From the NCBI GenBank assembly GCA_038025085.1, contig CM076153.1:21055001-21119000 (forward strand): a DNA stretch of 64,000 nt, in the 5' to 3' direction. This document shows, piece after piece, positions 23,855 through 35,324 of this stretch. The DNA is from Tetragonia tetragonoides. Taxonomy: Eukaryota; Streptophyta; Magnoliopsida; Caryophyllales; Aizoaceae. A model generated the notes under the pieces. It searched no databases and was not told the origin of the DNA. It saw only the letters and a program-made list of their open reading frames with translations. Each line of letters opens with the position of its first letter. Position 1 is the first letter of the stretch. The position numbers were made by a program, and so were the translations under genes.

Positions 23855-24117
23855 AAAGGAAAATTGGCTGTGAATACTCCGAAGTTTGGCCGGTCAGACG
23901 AAAATAATCCCAAGTATCATTTCTGCCCCAAATAAGTTTGTGCATAAAGACCGAGCTTTTTACCGGGACCGGACCGATTCGGACCTGTTCAACCGGACCG
24001 AGCACGGCCGGTCTGGTCACCGGTTCTCAACTTCCTCTTGGCGGGTCTCGGTCCAGTCCGGTCAAAATCCCGACGGTGTCCGGGTCGGGTTTGGACCGGA
24101 CCAGACTGGGTTGAATG

Positions 24118-24253
<136 letters not shown>

Positions 24254-24254
24254 T

Positions 24255-25226
24255 GGAAAATTGGCTCCCAATAATCCGAGGTTTGGGCCGTCCGTTGCAA
24301 ATAGTCCCAAATTTACTTTCAGACCCAAATAATCCGAAGTTTGGGGTCACCCGCCCAAAACTGTCTAAATGAAGACGGAGTTAGACTCCGTTAACGTCCG
24401 TTAATAACTTACACCCAAAACCCCTCTATCTCCTCTTCATCTTCAACCTCATTTCTCCCTCTCTCACACACACATACTTAAACCCCTAACCACCATTCTC
24501 ACTCCTCCAACCTGAAATGTGTACTTGCAAATAATACATTCTAAATTTGATGTTAAATTGACCAAATTAAAGATATCATCCCCCAAACTCAAATTCTCTC
24601 TCTTTCCAAACCCCAAATCTCAACCAAGCCCCCAATTCAATTCCACAACCAATGCACAGCAACAACTTCCACTCAAGGCGAGGACTTTTATAAGATATGA
24701 AAGCGGAAATGTACATAAAAAACCGTAGCGAATATTGTTTATTTATTGGATTTTGGGGGGTTTTGATTTGGTTTCTTTAAATTACAAGATTATACTAAGG
24801 AGAGCGAAGAAAATGATTTATTTTTCTCTTTCCTGAAATTAATCAATGGAGAATTTTGCAGAGGGTTTGTTGATTCAATGGAATTTTGCAGAGAGAGGAG
24901 AGGGAAATTGAAAGGAAGAGTTTTTTTTTTTGTGAGTTATGTAACTGAAAATGGGGATAATAGTCGACAAGAGGGGTTGGAGAAAATATGTGTGTGTGTG
25001 TGTGAGAAGGATAAAGGGGGTTGAAGATGAAGAGGAGAGAGACGAAGGAAAAAAATGGGGTTTTGGGTGTAAGTTACTAACAACCGTTAACGGAGTCTAA
25101 CTCCATCTTCATTTAGACTGTTTTGGGCGGGTGAGTCTAAACTTCGGATTATTTAGGGCTGAAAGAAAACTTGGGGCTATTCGCGGCGGACGGCCCAAAA
25201 TTCGGATTTTTGGGAGCCAATTTTCC
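24255..25226. mobile_element. Long-TIR MULE-family MITE (972 bp)
   Basis: Left arm GGAAAATTGGCTCCCAATAA (24255) and right arm ending GGGAGCCAATTTTCC (25226) are inverted copies. Pairing continues through CGGACGGCCC, GCCCAAAACTGTCTAAATGA and CACCCAAAACCCC to about 24480/24990, so the arms are about 165-230 bp. The arms match the terminal repeat of the surrounding MULE. No coding capacity. The 9-bp flanks (TTATTATTT and TCATTTTTT) match at 7 of 9. Confidence 0.85.
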
Positions 25227-26349
25227 TCATTTTTTTTAAAACGTGAGTTTAAAAAAAAATTGCGGATCTTTCTTCATCCAATGTTTCAACCGCCGCTTCT
25301 CATATCCTCCCTCCTCCTCTATGCCTCCTTTTTTTCCACCTCAATGGCTCCATCTCTTTCCTACTCCATGGCTTCATATCTCTCATTATTCTAAAGCTGC
25401 GTGCATAGAATGGTGATAATATCCTTCACTACTCTCACTAGCAGACGAGAGGGATAGAAGAGATACCCAAAAAAATCAGAAAGTGGAGAGAGAAAGAGAA
25501 ACCTAAGAAAATTAAGAAAACAAAGTTGCCCCATATCCCTCTTTTACGCCTCTGTATCCACCATTTAGTAGAGATTTTTGAAAGTTCTCCTCTGAATTTG
25601 TTTATCAAATCAATTCTAAATTTCCAACAAATGTCAATCGTCCTTTGGGAGATTTATAGCTTATGGTTGGGTTTGGAATATTGTGGAAATTGGTTTTGAT
25701 TTTATATTGGAGGTGGATTAATTTGGATTTTAAGAGGAGAATGAAAAAGGGATGAGGAGAGAGAAAGGGATAGTCTGGCATGTTGAGAGGAAAGAGAAAG
25801 ATGAGGGATATATTTACAGAGAGCTTCAACTACATGTAAATAAAGGTACATAAAAAAAAAAAGAAAAAAACTGAGATCGGGCAATTGAGCGGGACTACTC
25901 GGTCCGATCTCCGATCCTCCCTTTTCGTTTCACCGATCTTCGGTCTTGTCCGGTTCGATCCGGATTTGGAACGGTGTGCATTCCTAGCCCCAAATAGTCT
26001 GATGTTCGTACCCTCTCGCCCAAAACGCTTTAAATGAAGAGGTCGTCTCCACTCCGTTAACGGATTATGACGTTGTTATTTGCACGTTTACCGTTTAAAA
26101 AAGACGTTTAGATATGTTCCTATCCTTTTAAACCACCAGGTCCATTTATTTCTTCCTTTCTCTCATTCATCTTCAATCTCCCATTCTTCTTCAATCTCCC
26201 CCTCCTCTCTCTCACGCAGACACACACTCTCCCCATTCATGTTCAACCTCCTTTCTTTCTCTCTTCTTTCTCTCTATATTTTTTACCTCTCGAAAATGAC
26301 ATGCTACCAATTTTGCTAGTGAGGAGCTACCTCTCCATTGACAATCCTT

Positions 26350-26830
26350 TTCATCCAATGTGAACATAATGAAGATGCATTGGTTCTAACTGTGAAAAAG
26401 AAAGGACCAACCAAGGATTGAGGTTCTTTAGGTGTCCTCAATGGCATGTAAGTGTTAAATTTTCAATTAATTTGGTGAATTTCATTGAATTGGTAAATTA
26501 GGGCTTTTTTGCTAAATTGGTAAAATTAATGACATTACAGATTGATGATTGTGGGCTTTTCATATGGGAACATGAGCATTTGTTTGGGGAGATTGATCAT
26601 TTGAGGACTGGAGAACTTAATGTTGAGGGAAGAGATAATGAAAATTGCAACAAAGAAGAGGATGGTGGAGGAGAAACTGACAATTTTAAGAACCAAGGAG
26701 GAAAAAGTGTTGAAACTCTATCTATCATGTGCTGCAATGACTGAGAAGATGAAAATGGATGCATTTTTCTTTTTTTTGTTGTTTATTGGCATGTGTGATA
26801 GATGTTTGGATAGGTAGGCAGTGATGAAAT
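26350..26830 (+). pseudogene. GRF-type zinc-finger protein remnant
   Basis: Exon one (about 26350-26447) gives CEHNEDALVLTVKKKGPTKD and, after a one-base shift, RFFRCPQWH before a GTAAGT donor at 26448. Exon two (from 26541, after TTACAG) gives DDCGLFIWEHE. The pattern C...LxT...RFFRCPxWH...CGxFxWxDE is the GRF zinc finger. A second frame (26620-26817) then gives a Lys/Glu-rich coiled coil (EEKLTILRTKEEKVLKLYLS) typical of the tail of these proteins. Such ORFs often accompany plant MULEs. Stop and frameshifts make it nonfunctional. Confidence 0.65.
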
Positions 26831-27429
26831 GTGATTGTTGTGGTGGTGTTTGGATAGGTAGGCAATGATGACATGTATGGGTAAATGTAGGTTTATGGTG
26901 ATGTACGTGTCTGAATTTGTGTAATGAAATGGAAATTAGTCTTCTATCAATGCAAATGAGCCTTTCTTTTCCTAAATGTTAACTACTAATTCAATTATGT
27001 ACATCAATAATGAACACCACAAAAGCACAAGTTTGTGTAATACTCCACAAAAGTTGTTGAAATACACCACCAAAAGCTTGCAGCCAATATGTTTCAAATA
27101 CACACACCACTAAGTTGTTCAAATACAGAACAAAAGGACAAAAGTGTTCAAATACACTAGAATAACAACACATAAACACAACAACATTACCACCACCTAG
27201 TTAGTTGTGACTTGATTGGGTTTGAGGCTGACTTGGTTGGGGGTGACTTAAGCTTGTGGAGCACTAACTTTGCTTATTAGGATTGATATGATTGCTTGTG
27301 ATGTTTGCTGTAGTTAAAGAAGAAATTTTTTTTAGCTTGTACTGTCATAGATACACACTAATTTGAACGTAAACAAAAAACCTCACACTTACCTGATCAA
27401 TATCCCCCCCCCCCCAAAACCTCTACCTC
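26831..27429. other. Spacer between convergent MULE ORFs
   Basis: AT-rich, with a duplicated GTTTGGATAGGTAGGCA phrase (26803-26820; 26847-26863) and a poly-C tract (27404-27413). No gene is seen. Confidence 0.5.
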
Positions 27430-29540
27430 CTGCCCTTCCTCCTCTATCAGTGGGTTCCCTGACCTTTATCCCCTGCCACCTCTACCTGTAGCTTGTCCTC
27501 TTCCTTTTCTTCTAATCTGTGAGGTTGCCGGAGTGTTATTGCAGTAGCTCTGCAGAACCACAGTCTTCCTTGGCCTTCCATTTTCTTTCTTTGGTGGAGG
27601 TGCAAATGTGCAGGGTCATCCTTGTGTTTGCATTTCCTATTGGTATGATCTTTAGCCCTACAAATACTGCAGTGTAGCTTTAAGCCATGCATAGTAAACT
27701 TCCCAGGCTTCTTAGGGTCCTCATGTGGATCTTTTTTTTTCTATTTGTTTATCTTTGGGTCTTCTTGGGCCTATTTTGATTGGAGGGGATATAATGGGAG
27801 GTCAACCTGAGGCCAGTACCTTTGGCCAACACATGGGGCACTGGTTATTGTGTAAGCATCTAGATATGTAGGTTTATTTGTAAACTTCACTCATCAAAAC
27901 CTCAGGCTTGCCTCTAATGAAGAACACACTTGCAACTGCGTGGCAACATGGGATACCAGTAAGATCCCATTGCCTGCAAGTGCAAGTACCTATCTCCAAG
28001 TCAACCACCAATTCATCCATTTGGGGGGCTCTGTTGTATTGCCTTTTTCATATGACTGAATGGAAAAATTGTTTTTGAAGAGGGCATCACTTGGCAGTTG
28101 CAAGATTCATCTTTCTCCTTGTCTAACTTCTCTGCAATTGTTGGACAAACATCAAACACACATTTGCCAACCCACCTTTCTTCATCCTCATTAATCTCTG
28201 CATCAATGAAGACCTAATCTTCTCAAGCATATATATGATATGCTTTCAAGTCACTACATCACACTTAGTCCAAGTTTTCAAAAATGATCTGTAGAATACT
28301 CTTGGATTTTGAACCAAAATGCATGTGCAACTTCAGGACAAACCACCTTCATCTGCTCCATAACTTCTTTGAAATCAACTTCACAATGTGCTCTGATTGC
28401 TCTCCAAAACAAGCCCTTCAGTTCATCCCCTTTGTATGTCTTGTGTTAGTTCTGCAATATGTGCCTTGCACAATTTCTGTGTTCAGCATTAGGAAATACT
28501 AGAGCAACTGCACTTGTCAAACCCTGTCATGCAAATAACAACCACATCAGAATCCTACAATTGCATATCAACATTATAATTCACAAGATGTTAGCACACA
28601 CTAACCTTTTGTTGATTTGATAGTACAGTCCACCCATCTTCATATGGGTCATTCAAATATTTACTTAGCATAGTTAGAAACCATTGTTATGATTCATTAT
28701 TCTCTCCTTCAACAACAGCCATGCTACATGGTACATTTGCCCATCGACATCTCTGCCTACTACTGACAGTAACATCCCCCCTAGAAAAGTCTTAAGGAAA
28801 CAACCATCAAGGGATAAGACCTTCCTACACCCAGCAAACGGTCCATCTCTCAACCCATCAAAGTACACAAACATTATATTAAAAGCTTTTGGCTCATCAA
28901 GTTATCCTTATTGGGGATTGTTTCAAACACAGAATTAGGATTTGCTTTTTTAAGAGCCTCCACTTAACTACCAAGCTTGGCATAATGCTCAGTCATAGTG
29001 TCATGTAGCATCTTATGTGCATGTGCTTTAATCTTGTATGCCCCATCTCTAGTTATGCAAACCCTAAATCTTTGTTTCACAGCTTCACAAATTTCTTAGC
29101 TGGCCAATGAGGCCTTAATGCAAAAACATCTAAATACTGCTCAGCTAGCAATCTAGATTTTAATTGCCTATTTTTGTTCATATCTCTAGTGCAACTATGA
29201 TGGCTACAAACTGTTTTTGTAATCATAATCTCTCTTTTGTCTCCCAAGATGCATACATATAAAAACGGCAACTTGTGGAACACTTGACCCCTAACTTTTG
29301 TTCCTTTTCTTATCACTCACAACATAATGCAAATCTCTACCTTACATGATTGCATAACTTGTAACTGAATGTCTGAATTCATATCTGCTAGGAAATCAAA
29401 TTCCAGATGCCCACTTGAACTTCTCCCAGTTTGTGTGTTCATTCACCACTGGAATTGTCTTCTTCCTCCTCCTCAATCCCTCATTCTCCTTACCAGTGTT
29501 TGACCTAGTGTCATTGTCGTCATCAATATCCCCATACTCA
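27430..29540 (-). pseudogene. MULE transposase (MuDR-type), C-terminal two thirds, degenerate
   Basis: Minus strand, N to C: DNA-binding region at 29270-29510 (NWEKFKWASGI, RYEFRHSVTSYAIM, KVRGQ). Catalytic region at 28674-28874 (YFDGLRDGPFAGCRKVLSLD, GCFLKTFLGG, VVGRDVDGQMYHVAW), including the first conserved Asp after LS. SWIM finger at about 27900-28010 (CTCRQWDLTGIPCCHAVASV), with Cys-x-Cys and Cys-x-His intact. A C-terminal zinc-knuckle-like CSICRAKDHTNRKCKHKDDP is at 27600-27680. Several stops and frameshifts (for example after 29077 and near 27880) show it is dead. The missing N-terminus lies at 32870-33243. Confidence 0.85.
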
Positions 29541-29543
29541 CAC

Positions 29544-29850
29544 TACTACAGAATATAGATACAACATCGCAGAATATACACCGCTTTGAGAAAAAGGGTG
29601 TGTAAAGTAAGGCGGTGGTAAACTTGTAAATAAGTCAAACATATTAACGTCGATTTTTTGGAAAAAAGCGATGTGGTAGTTATAATATCGGTTTTAAAAG
29701 AAAACGTGATTTTGTAGGTTGCAGCCTATCACATCAGTTTTCTTAAAAAAACGATGTTGTAGGTCTTGAAGCATACAAAATCGCTTTTTTGTGGAAAACG
29801 ACTTTGAAGGTAAGGATTTATAACATCATTTTTTTCAAAACACTGACGTT
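29544..29850. mobile_element. CACTA-type terminus with subterminal repeats
   Basis: Begins CACTACTACAGAATATAG, the form of a CACTA (En/Spm) inverted end. Short units follow, such as CGATGTTGTAGGTC, CGTGATTTTGTAGGTTGC and GACGTTGTAAG, in both orientations, each next to a T- or A-run. This matches the subterminal repeat zones of CACTA elements. The opposite end (TAGTG) was not found. It breaks the MULE coding region at 29541. Confidence 0.55.
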
Positions 29851-30329
29851 GTAAGTTTTTTTTTCTTTTTTTGTTTTATAAATTCACAACGCCCCAAGTA
29901 CCAATTCTTATTTGCTGGATATGCGTTCAGCCAATATAGCTGGACCCAGCCCCAAACGAAGTCGTTAAGAAGCCTCGTTTCGCTCTGCCAGTTCATTTTA
30001 AAAAGACTACCGTTCTTCTTCTTAATTTTGATGACGCGCGCAAGGCCCAACACCTTCATATGAAAATTTCACTCCTTTTATTTTCTTTGTGAGGGACCCA
30101 CTGATTCCATCCCAAATGAATTATTGTCCCACGTGACTTTTAATTTTTTTTTTTTCTTTTTGAATCAACCTCACTTTTACTTCTTTTTTGTCTTTTTTAT
30201 TTTGTTGTTATATGTAAATATCATTTTTTGGAGTGTATGTACACATCATTTAGATTAATTTATGAAGATTTGTTTTCATTTTTGTAAATCTTTAAACTAT
30301 TTTTTTCATAAAACTCCCATATACAATTT
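29851..30329. other. Insert between the MULE halves, unassigned
   Basis: AT-rich. The minus frame 29835-30059 shows no family resemblance. Probably interior of the CACTA-type element. Confidence 0.35.
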
Positions 30330-30845
30330 TTGAACATTATATTTGTAACTTATGAATTATTACTCTATTTTAATGAATTATAAATTTATAACTCATAAAC
30401 TATTAGACTATTGTTAATGAACCTTAAGTTTATATATTATGACCATTTTCATGAACCTTATGTTTATAACTTATGACTATTAGACTATTTTAAATGAACA
30501 TTACGTTTATATTTTGTGAACTATTAGACTATTTAAAATGAACATTACACTATTTCAAATGAACATTAGGTTTATAACTTATGAACTATTAGACTATGTT
30601 AGATGAACCTCACGCTTATAGCTAATGAACCATTAGACTATTTTCAAATGAATCTTACGTTTATAGTTTATGAGCTATTAGACTACTTAAATTAATTGTA
30701 CATAGTTATGAACTATTAAACTATTTTAAATGAACATTACCTTTATATGAACTATTAGACTATTTTACATGAACTTTGTTTAAAGATTATGAATTATTAG
30801 ACTAATTTAATGAACCTTACGTTTATAACTTATGAACCATTTGTT
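30330..30845. repeat. Degenerate AT-rich tandem repeat, about 40-45 bp
   Basis: Variants of ATGAACTATTAGACTATTTT plus a GAACMTTACGTTTATAACTT part recur about ten times with substitutions and deletions. An old minisatellite. Confidence 0.8.
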
Positions 30846-30848
30846 TTA

Positions 30849-31002
30849 CACAAAAACTTTTATAAGACGGTCTTTTTATAACTTTATGTGAGACGGGAGT
30901 CACTTTCAATTAAACAAGGGTCACTGCTTACCATAAGTGACCCCCTACATTACTAAAATAGTGACCCCATTTTTTATGAGTTGGTCTCACACAATACTTG
31001 CT
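30849..31002. mobile_element. MITE copy of the 'AAGACGGTCT' family
   Basis: Starts ACAAAAACTTTTATAAGACG and has GTGAGACGGGAGTCACT, ACAAGGGTCACTGCTTA, CATAAGTGACCCCCTAC and AATAGTGACCCC. It ends TGAGTTGGTCTCACACAATAC. The same blocks recur at 33635-33786 and twice at 43362-43618. No coding capacity. Superfamily undecided. Confidence 0.7.
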
Positions 31003-31746
31003 GATGTTCAATAAGAAATGTTCAATTCTTTTTTTGTTTGAACAATATTTTGACTCATTGTTCTTTGGTACAGTAACTCCTACAGCATCAAATTTGGGTA
31101 GAGTAACTTCTACTCCCATTTGGACATACGTGCTTCACCAATTCACCCCCTCCAGCACATCGAAGCCACCAATGCCAGCCTCCCAAGTCCCATCATCGGC
31201 GCACCTCCTACGGCCCTTCGCCCTTTTTCCCATCCATCGCCAAGTCAATGTACTCGACTCCTGCACAGCCACCACACATCTCGCCTCATCGCCTAGCCAC
31301 CGCTCAACCCTTGCCTACCCCTTCGCCTGATCGCCCAGCCCCACGCAAGACATCATCTCATCGCCCAACCACCGCCAAGCATACCCAATTCGTTTGATAT
31401 TCTCTCTCTTCGTGAAGAGTATTAAACCGCTTCAATTTGGTACTCGATGAGCTCTAAAAATGAAGAGGAATCTATCCATACAAATTTCATGAATTAAGTT
31501 TTAGTTTGAAGCCTCAAAAAATTCATTGATATCCATGAAGATTTGAGGAGAGAAAAAGTTATATTTCATTGTATACAGTGCGACAGAACGTGAGAGGAGA
31601 GGAGGGAAGGAATTACAAAAACAGCCCCGCCTGTCCAATATATTACGAAAGTGCCACCAAAGTCCAGCTAAGTTGGCTAGACTTAGGTCCATATAAATTT
31701 TTTATCCAAGTCCTACCCTTGTTCTTTCATTTTGAGGACTCTCAAG
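31003..31746. other. Unassigned insert sequence
   Basis: Contains a C-rich stretch (31130-31400) with open plus frame 30998-31330 but no recognisable domain. From about 31500 it may be the promoter-proximal part of the captured gene fragment that continues at 32455 once the hAT element is removed. Confidence 0.3.
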
Positions 31747-32446
31747 TAGGCCTGGCAATGGGTCGGATTTGGGTCGAGTGGAGTATCACCCGCATCCACC
31801 CATTTAATTTTTCAGCTTTATCCATCCATTTGTCACCCGCGAAACACTCCACCCGTATCCAATCTACCCGTCATCCGTCGGGTGAACGGGTGGATCAGGT
31901 CATTAATGGGTGAAAATATTTACCCAATTGGATAGAATAAAGAGATAAAATTTTTCACCCATTTGGGCAATAATTTCCACAAATTTAAAAAATCAAGTTA
32001 GATGTTTTGGGTGACAATGTTGGTTGTCAAGAATAAAATAAGAGATTGCAATTATGACCCTAAATACGTTTGATGAACAAGAGAAATGAGGTTAGTTTTC
32101 CATTTATGCCAGAACATTAATGTCTTCTTTTGTTGTACTACGTATTTCATTATTCAGGAGAAGGGGGAAGATGTCAGTGAGGAGAGAGAATAAGGGAATG
32201 CCTCAGGAAGGAAGAAGTTTAATGAAAATTTAAGATTTTTTCTTTTTTTTTGGCTTATATTTTTTTGGTTTTTATATAAATATAGTAAATGGGTGATGAG
32301 TGGATTTGTGGGTGGAAAATTATCACCCGAATATCACTCGATCCACCCGTCACCCATTGAATCACCTGTTTTAAACGAGTTTTCACTCATTTATTTAGGT
32401 TGGATGGAGCGGGTATCCGTAAATGCGGGTGACATTGCCGGTCTTA
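31747..32446. mobile_element. hAT-type non-autonomous element, 700 bp
   Basis: A perfect 8-bp duplication CTCTCAAG at 31739-31746 and 32447-32454. Ends TAGGCCTGGCAATGGGTC and, mirrored, TAAGACCGGCAATGTCAC. Subterminal GGGTGGA/CACCCGT repeats occur on both sides (31795-31915; 32325-32430). No transposase. Confidence 0.88.
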
Positions 32447-32570
32447 CTCTCAAGTCTCAGCCCATCAGTTCGTTCTCTCTTCCCTTTGTTTCTCTAAGCT
32501 GCTCACCACTGCTGCTACTCAACGGCTTCGCTACTCCTTGTACAATTATTATCAGTACCTTCTTCCATGC

Positions 32571-32847
32571 ATGGATCTGGGCTACTTATCGACGCCTCAT
32601 TCGTCTCCTCACTTGCCGAGCTACAATTTCGCAACTAGCAAAGGTTCGTTTTCTCCCTTCCACATTGATTTTTAGGGTTTCCAATTTTGATTAATCTCGC
32701 ACCTTCTGCTTCCATTTGATTTCTATGGTTTTTAATTTGATTAATCTTGCACCTTCTGGTTTTGATTTGATTTCTAAGTTCAGCATCTCTTTTGCATGTT
32801 CTCTGCCAGGGTCTGATGGAGGAGTTTCTTTGTATATGCATGTCTAA
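32571..32847 (+). pseudogene. Captured two-exon gene fragment, unidentified
   Basis: Exon one 32571-32643 starts at ATG (MDLGYLSTPHSSPHLPSYNF and four more residues) with a CT-rich leader upstream (32455-32560) and a donor GTTCGT at 32644. A T-rich intron ends in TTCTCTGCCAG at 32809. Exon two 32810-32847 reads GSDGGVSLYMHV to TAA. Splicing keeps phase. The fragment stops where MULE sequence resumes, so it looks like the 5' end of a host gene carried into the MULE by the inserted element. The parent gene is not recognised. Confidence 0.4.
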
Positions 32848-32869
32848 ACTAACGAATAATTGAGCTTGT

Positions 32870-33243
32870 CAAGTGCCCTGCTCTTCTGCTCATTCCACTT
32901 CTTCACTAAGTCTCCAACCTTCAATGCTTCAAGGTTATCACCCTCTGAATCATATTCAGGTATGTCCTAAAAAATCTGAGGTGTCTGCAATTGTAGGCTC
33001 TGCAATTTTAGGGTCTTCACTTGTAGCCTCTGCACTTGTAGCTCTGTGACCTTGTCCTGCTGCAGTAGTGAATCCTTTTTTAGGCACCTAACCCTCTCCA
33101 TCTGAACTGTCATCATCACTTAAAACCTCACAGCTTGGCACATAACCCTTATCACTCCCAGAACTGTCACTTGTCCCCTCTGACTTAGATCCAAATATTA
33201 CTTGTTTCAAATTCAGTGGACTATCAGGCCTATTATCCTCCCA
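32870..33243 (-). pseudogene. MULE transposase N-terminal acidic region
   Basis: The minus strand reads ILVWEDNRPDSPLNLKQVIF, SEGTSDSSGSDKGYV, PSCEVLSDDDSSDGEG, then after a stop IPEYDSEGDNLEALKVGDLV and NEQKSRALDKLNYS. MULE transposases usually carry such Asp/Ser-rich segments before the DNA-binding domain. It connects to the transposase at 29540 across the roughly 3.3-kb insertion. Confidence 0.55.
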
Positions 33244-33249
33244 AACCAA

Positions 33250-33630
33250 TATCTGATACACAAAAAGAAGTAAATGTGATAATGGGAGAATTAAAAGTGT
33301 TATTGAAAGAAGTTGATGTGATACCAGGAGAAACATAAGTGATGCCCCACATTAGTAAAGTGGTACTAAATGAAAGAAAATTGATATGGACAAAAATAAT
33401 AATAATAATAAATTGGTACCCCAATGCCCATAATAGAAAAGTGATACTGAAAGAAATCAAAGTGATCCTCCACAATAGAAAAATGATTTTGAAAATATAA
33501 AAGTGATACTGAGTGAGGGAAAAAAAAAGATACTTTAAGAACTAAAGTGCTACTGGAAAAATGATACTAGAATATATAAAATCGATACTAAATGGGCACG
33601 ATTTATTGAAATTGAAGTATTTGTTATTTT
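33250..33630. repeat. Degenerate short repeats with AAGTGATACT phrases
   Basis: AAGTGATACTGAAAGAA-like phrases recur every 25-40 bases, interspersed with (AATA)n at 33393-33410. An old minisatellite with no gene. Confidence 0.55.
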
Positions 33631-33634
33631 TTAT

Positions 33635-33786
33635 AACACAAAAGCTTGTTTAAGACAGTCATATTGTAATTTTTGGTGAGATGATGATAATTTTTCAGTA
33701 AAACAAGGGTCGCGGGCTCGCGGCTCATAATAAGTGACCATTACATTTTCCATTTTTTAGTGAGTTGATCTCTCACAATACGTGCT
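33635..33786. mobile_element. Second copy of the 'AAGACGGTCT' MITE family
   Basis: AACACAAAAGCTTGTTTAAG at the left, AAAACAAGGGTC and CATAATAAGTGACC inside, and AGTGAGTTGATCTCTCACAA at the right. More diverged than the copy at 30849. Confidence 0.65.
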
Positions 33787-33789
33787 CTT

Positions 33790-34700
33790 TTTCTAATGGT
33801 ACTTCAAATATAAAAGTTGATACTTGATACACTAAAATATTATACTAGAAAGATTTCATTATGTATGAGTTTGAATTTGAAATGGAAAATGAGAGAAAAG
33901 TGGAGAAAGGAAACCAAAGAAAAAGAAAAAAAAGAAGGACAAGAAGAAAGGTAAAGCAAAAAAAATAGTAGGCAAATAGAAATCGGAAAAAAAGAAGAAG
34001 AAATGAATATAAAGAAAAAGAAACAGTAGTAGCTAGAGTCGAGCCAAGGTTAAGTGGGAATTGCCAGCTGAGCTAGATATGTTTTGCAATTAGAAAACAC
34101 ACTTTATTTATATGACAAAAAACAGAGAAAATTTTAGAATAAAAAAATGAAAGAGGGAGGACGCGCGTGCGGGGCTTATGTCTAATTCGCGCGTACGGGA
34201 TTTACGTTTGATTTGCCCGTAGCGCCTCAGCGGCCTCATAAGAGACCTACTGAATAAAAAAATACTAACACTATTTAAGGGATGATGCAAAGTGGAAAAC
34301 GTGAAAGGTGAATACGGTATTTTTTTTCCATTGATAAGCGGTAAGATAGCAGGGCCCCTCTTCACGAGGGTAACACCCCACCGCTGAATACAACCGTAGG
34401 TATGAGTTCACCTATGGTTGAGAACCCCTCAAATTTGGTACAACGCCCGAAGACCCGTGCCACTGGAGACCCTAGTACACGACTATACACTGAACAGTAC
34501 AACAAAAACTTGAAATTTATTTATACAAGAGAAGTAGAGCTAAACCAAAAAGAAACAAACTCTACTTTTGCAACCAAAATCCACATGGATGGAACAAAGT
34601 TACAAAACAGATCTAACCATTCTTTCACAAAAGCAAAAAAAAAGATCGAACCATCATGAGCAGATTAGTAGCGGCAACTAGAGATGACCCAAAGCAAATA
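33790..34700. other. Intergenic upstream of PIG-F, nothing recognised
   Basis: An AG-rich stretch (33880-34030) and a short GC-rich island (34150-34240). Short frames on both strands show no domain. Confidence 0.4.
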
Positions 34701-34707
34701 CAAAAAC

Positions 34708-34846
34708 TTGTGTGGACTTAGTATATGGTGGACCAATACTTCACTTGGAGCCACCCCTCTAATAGTGTAGCCACCCCATACAGCCATATTTCACCTGAAG
34801 CCATCCCTCAAGTTTACTTGGTCCACGGTGGACTAAGTCCACACAA
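34708..34846. mobile_element. Small hairpin MITE, 139 bp, upstream of PIG-F
   Basis: Left end TTGTGTGGACTTAGTATATG and right end CCACGGTGGACTAAGTCCAC up to ACAA at 34846 form an inverted repeat of about 29 bp with four or five mismatches. The middle has two CACCTGAAGCCAYCCCTC-like phrases. It could fold into a hairpin if transcribed. It lies about 200 bp upstream of the likely PIG-F transcription start. Confidence 0.65.
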
Positions 34847-35049
34847 ACACGCTGCAAGCTCCCACCAATACAACCGGCAGGAGAGGTGGACTGTCTGAAA
34901 ATCAGCCGCCAAGGAAAGGGGGTGGCCTAAAAGCGGCATGCATGGACGGACGGTATTGAGGGAGTAGTTTTTTCCATCAGTTTCTCGCGCGAAAGCTTCT
35001 TTCAAAATAATGAATATTGTTTTCGCTTTAAAATAAAAATAAGGAATTT

Positions 35050-35324
35050 TTTTAATTTCTTCGTGTCCCTTTGATTTTTCACCCTAGTTGTTCTTCTCTC
35101 TCACACCTCTCCTTCTTCTCCTATGCACTCCATCAAATCACCAATGGCAGACTAAGGTTTTCACTCATCAATTTCGAATCAATAAGCTCATTCATCATAT
35201 CTTTCTCTATCAACGACACAGTATTAGGTTTGTGCTCTTGAAGTTAAGGACCTATTTCTGCTGAAAGATTTGGGTTTTCTCTTCAAATTTGAGATCCAGA
35301 AGCTTGAATTTTCCAGAACAACAG
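35050..35324 (+). promoter_or_regulatory. PIG-F 5'-UTR exon with a short uORF
   Basis: CT-rich leader (35085-35115) followed by a uORF at 35123-35155 (ATG, 10 codons, TAA) that contains a second in-frame ATG. A donor follows at AACAACAG/GTGTGT (GT at 35325). The intron 35325-36199 ends in GGCTGTAG. The transcription start is only approximate. An AT-rich TTTAAAATAAAAAT at 35025-35040 may act as TATA. Confidence 0.5.
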
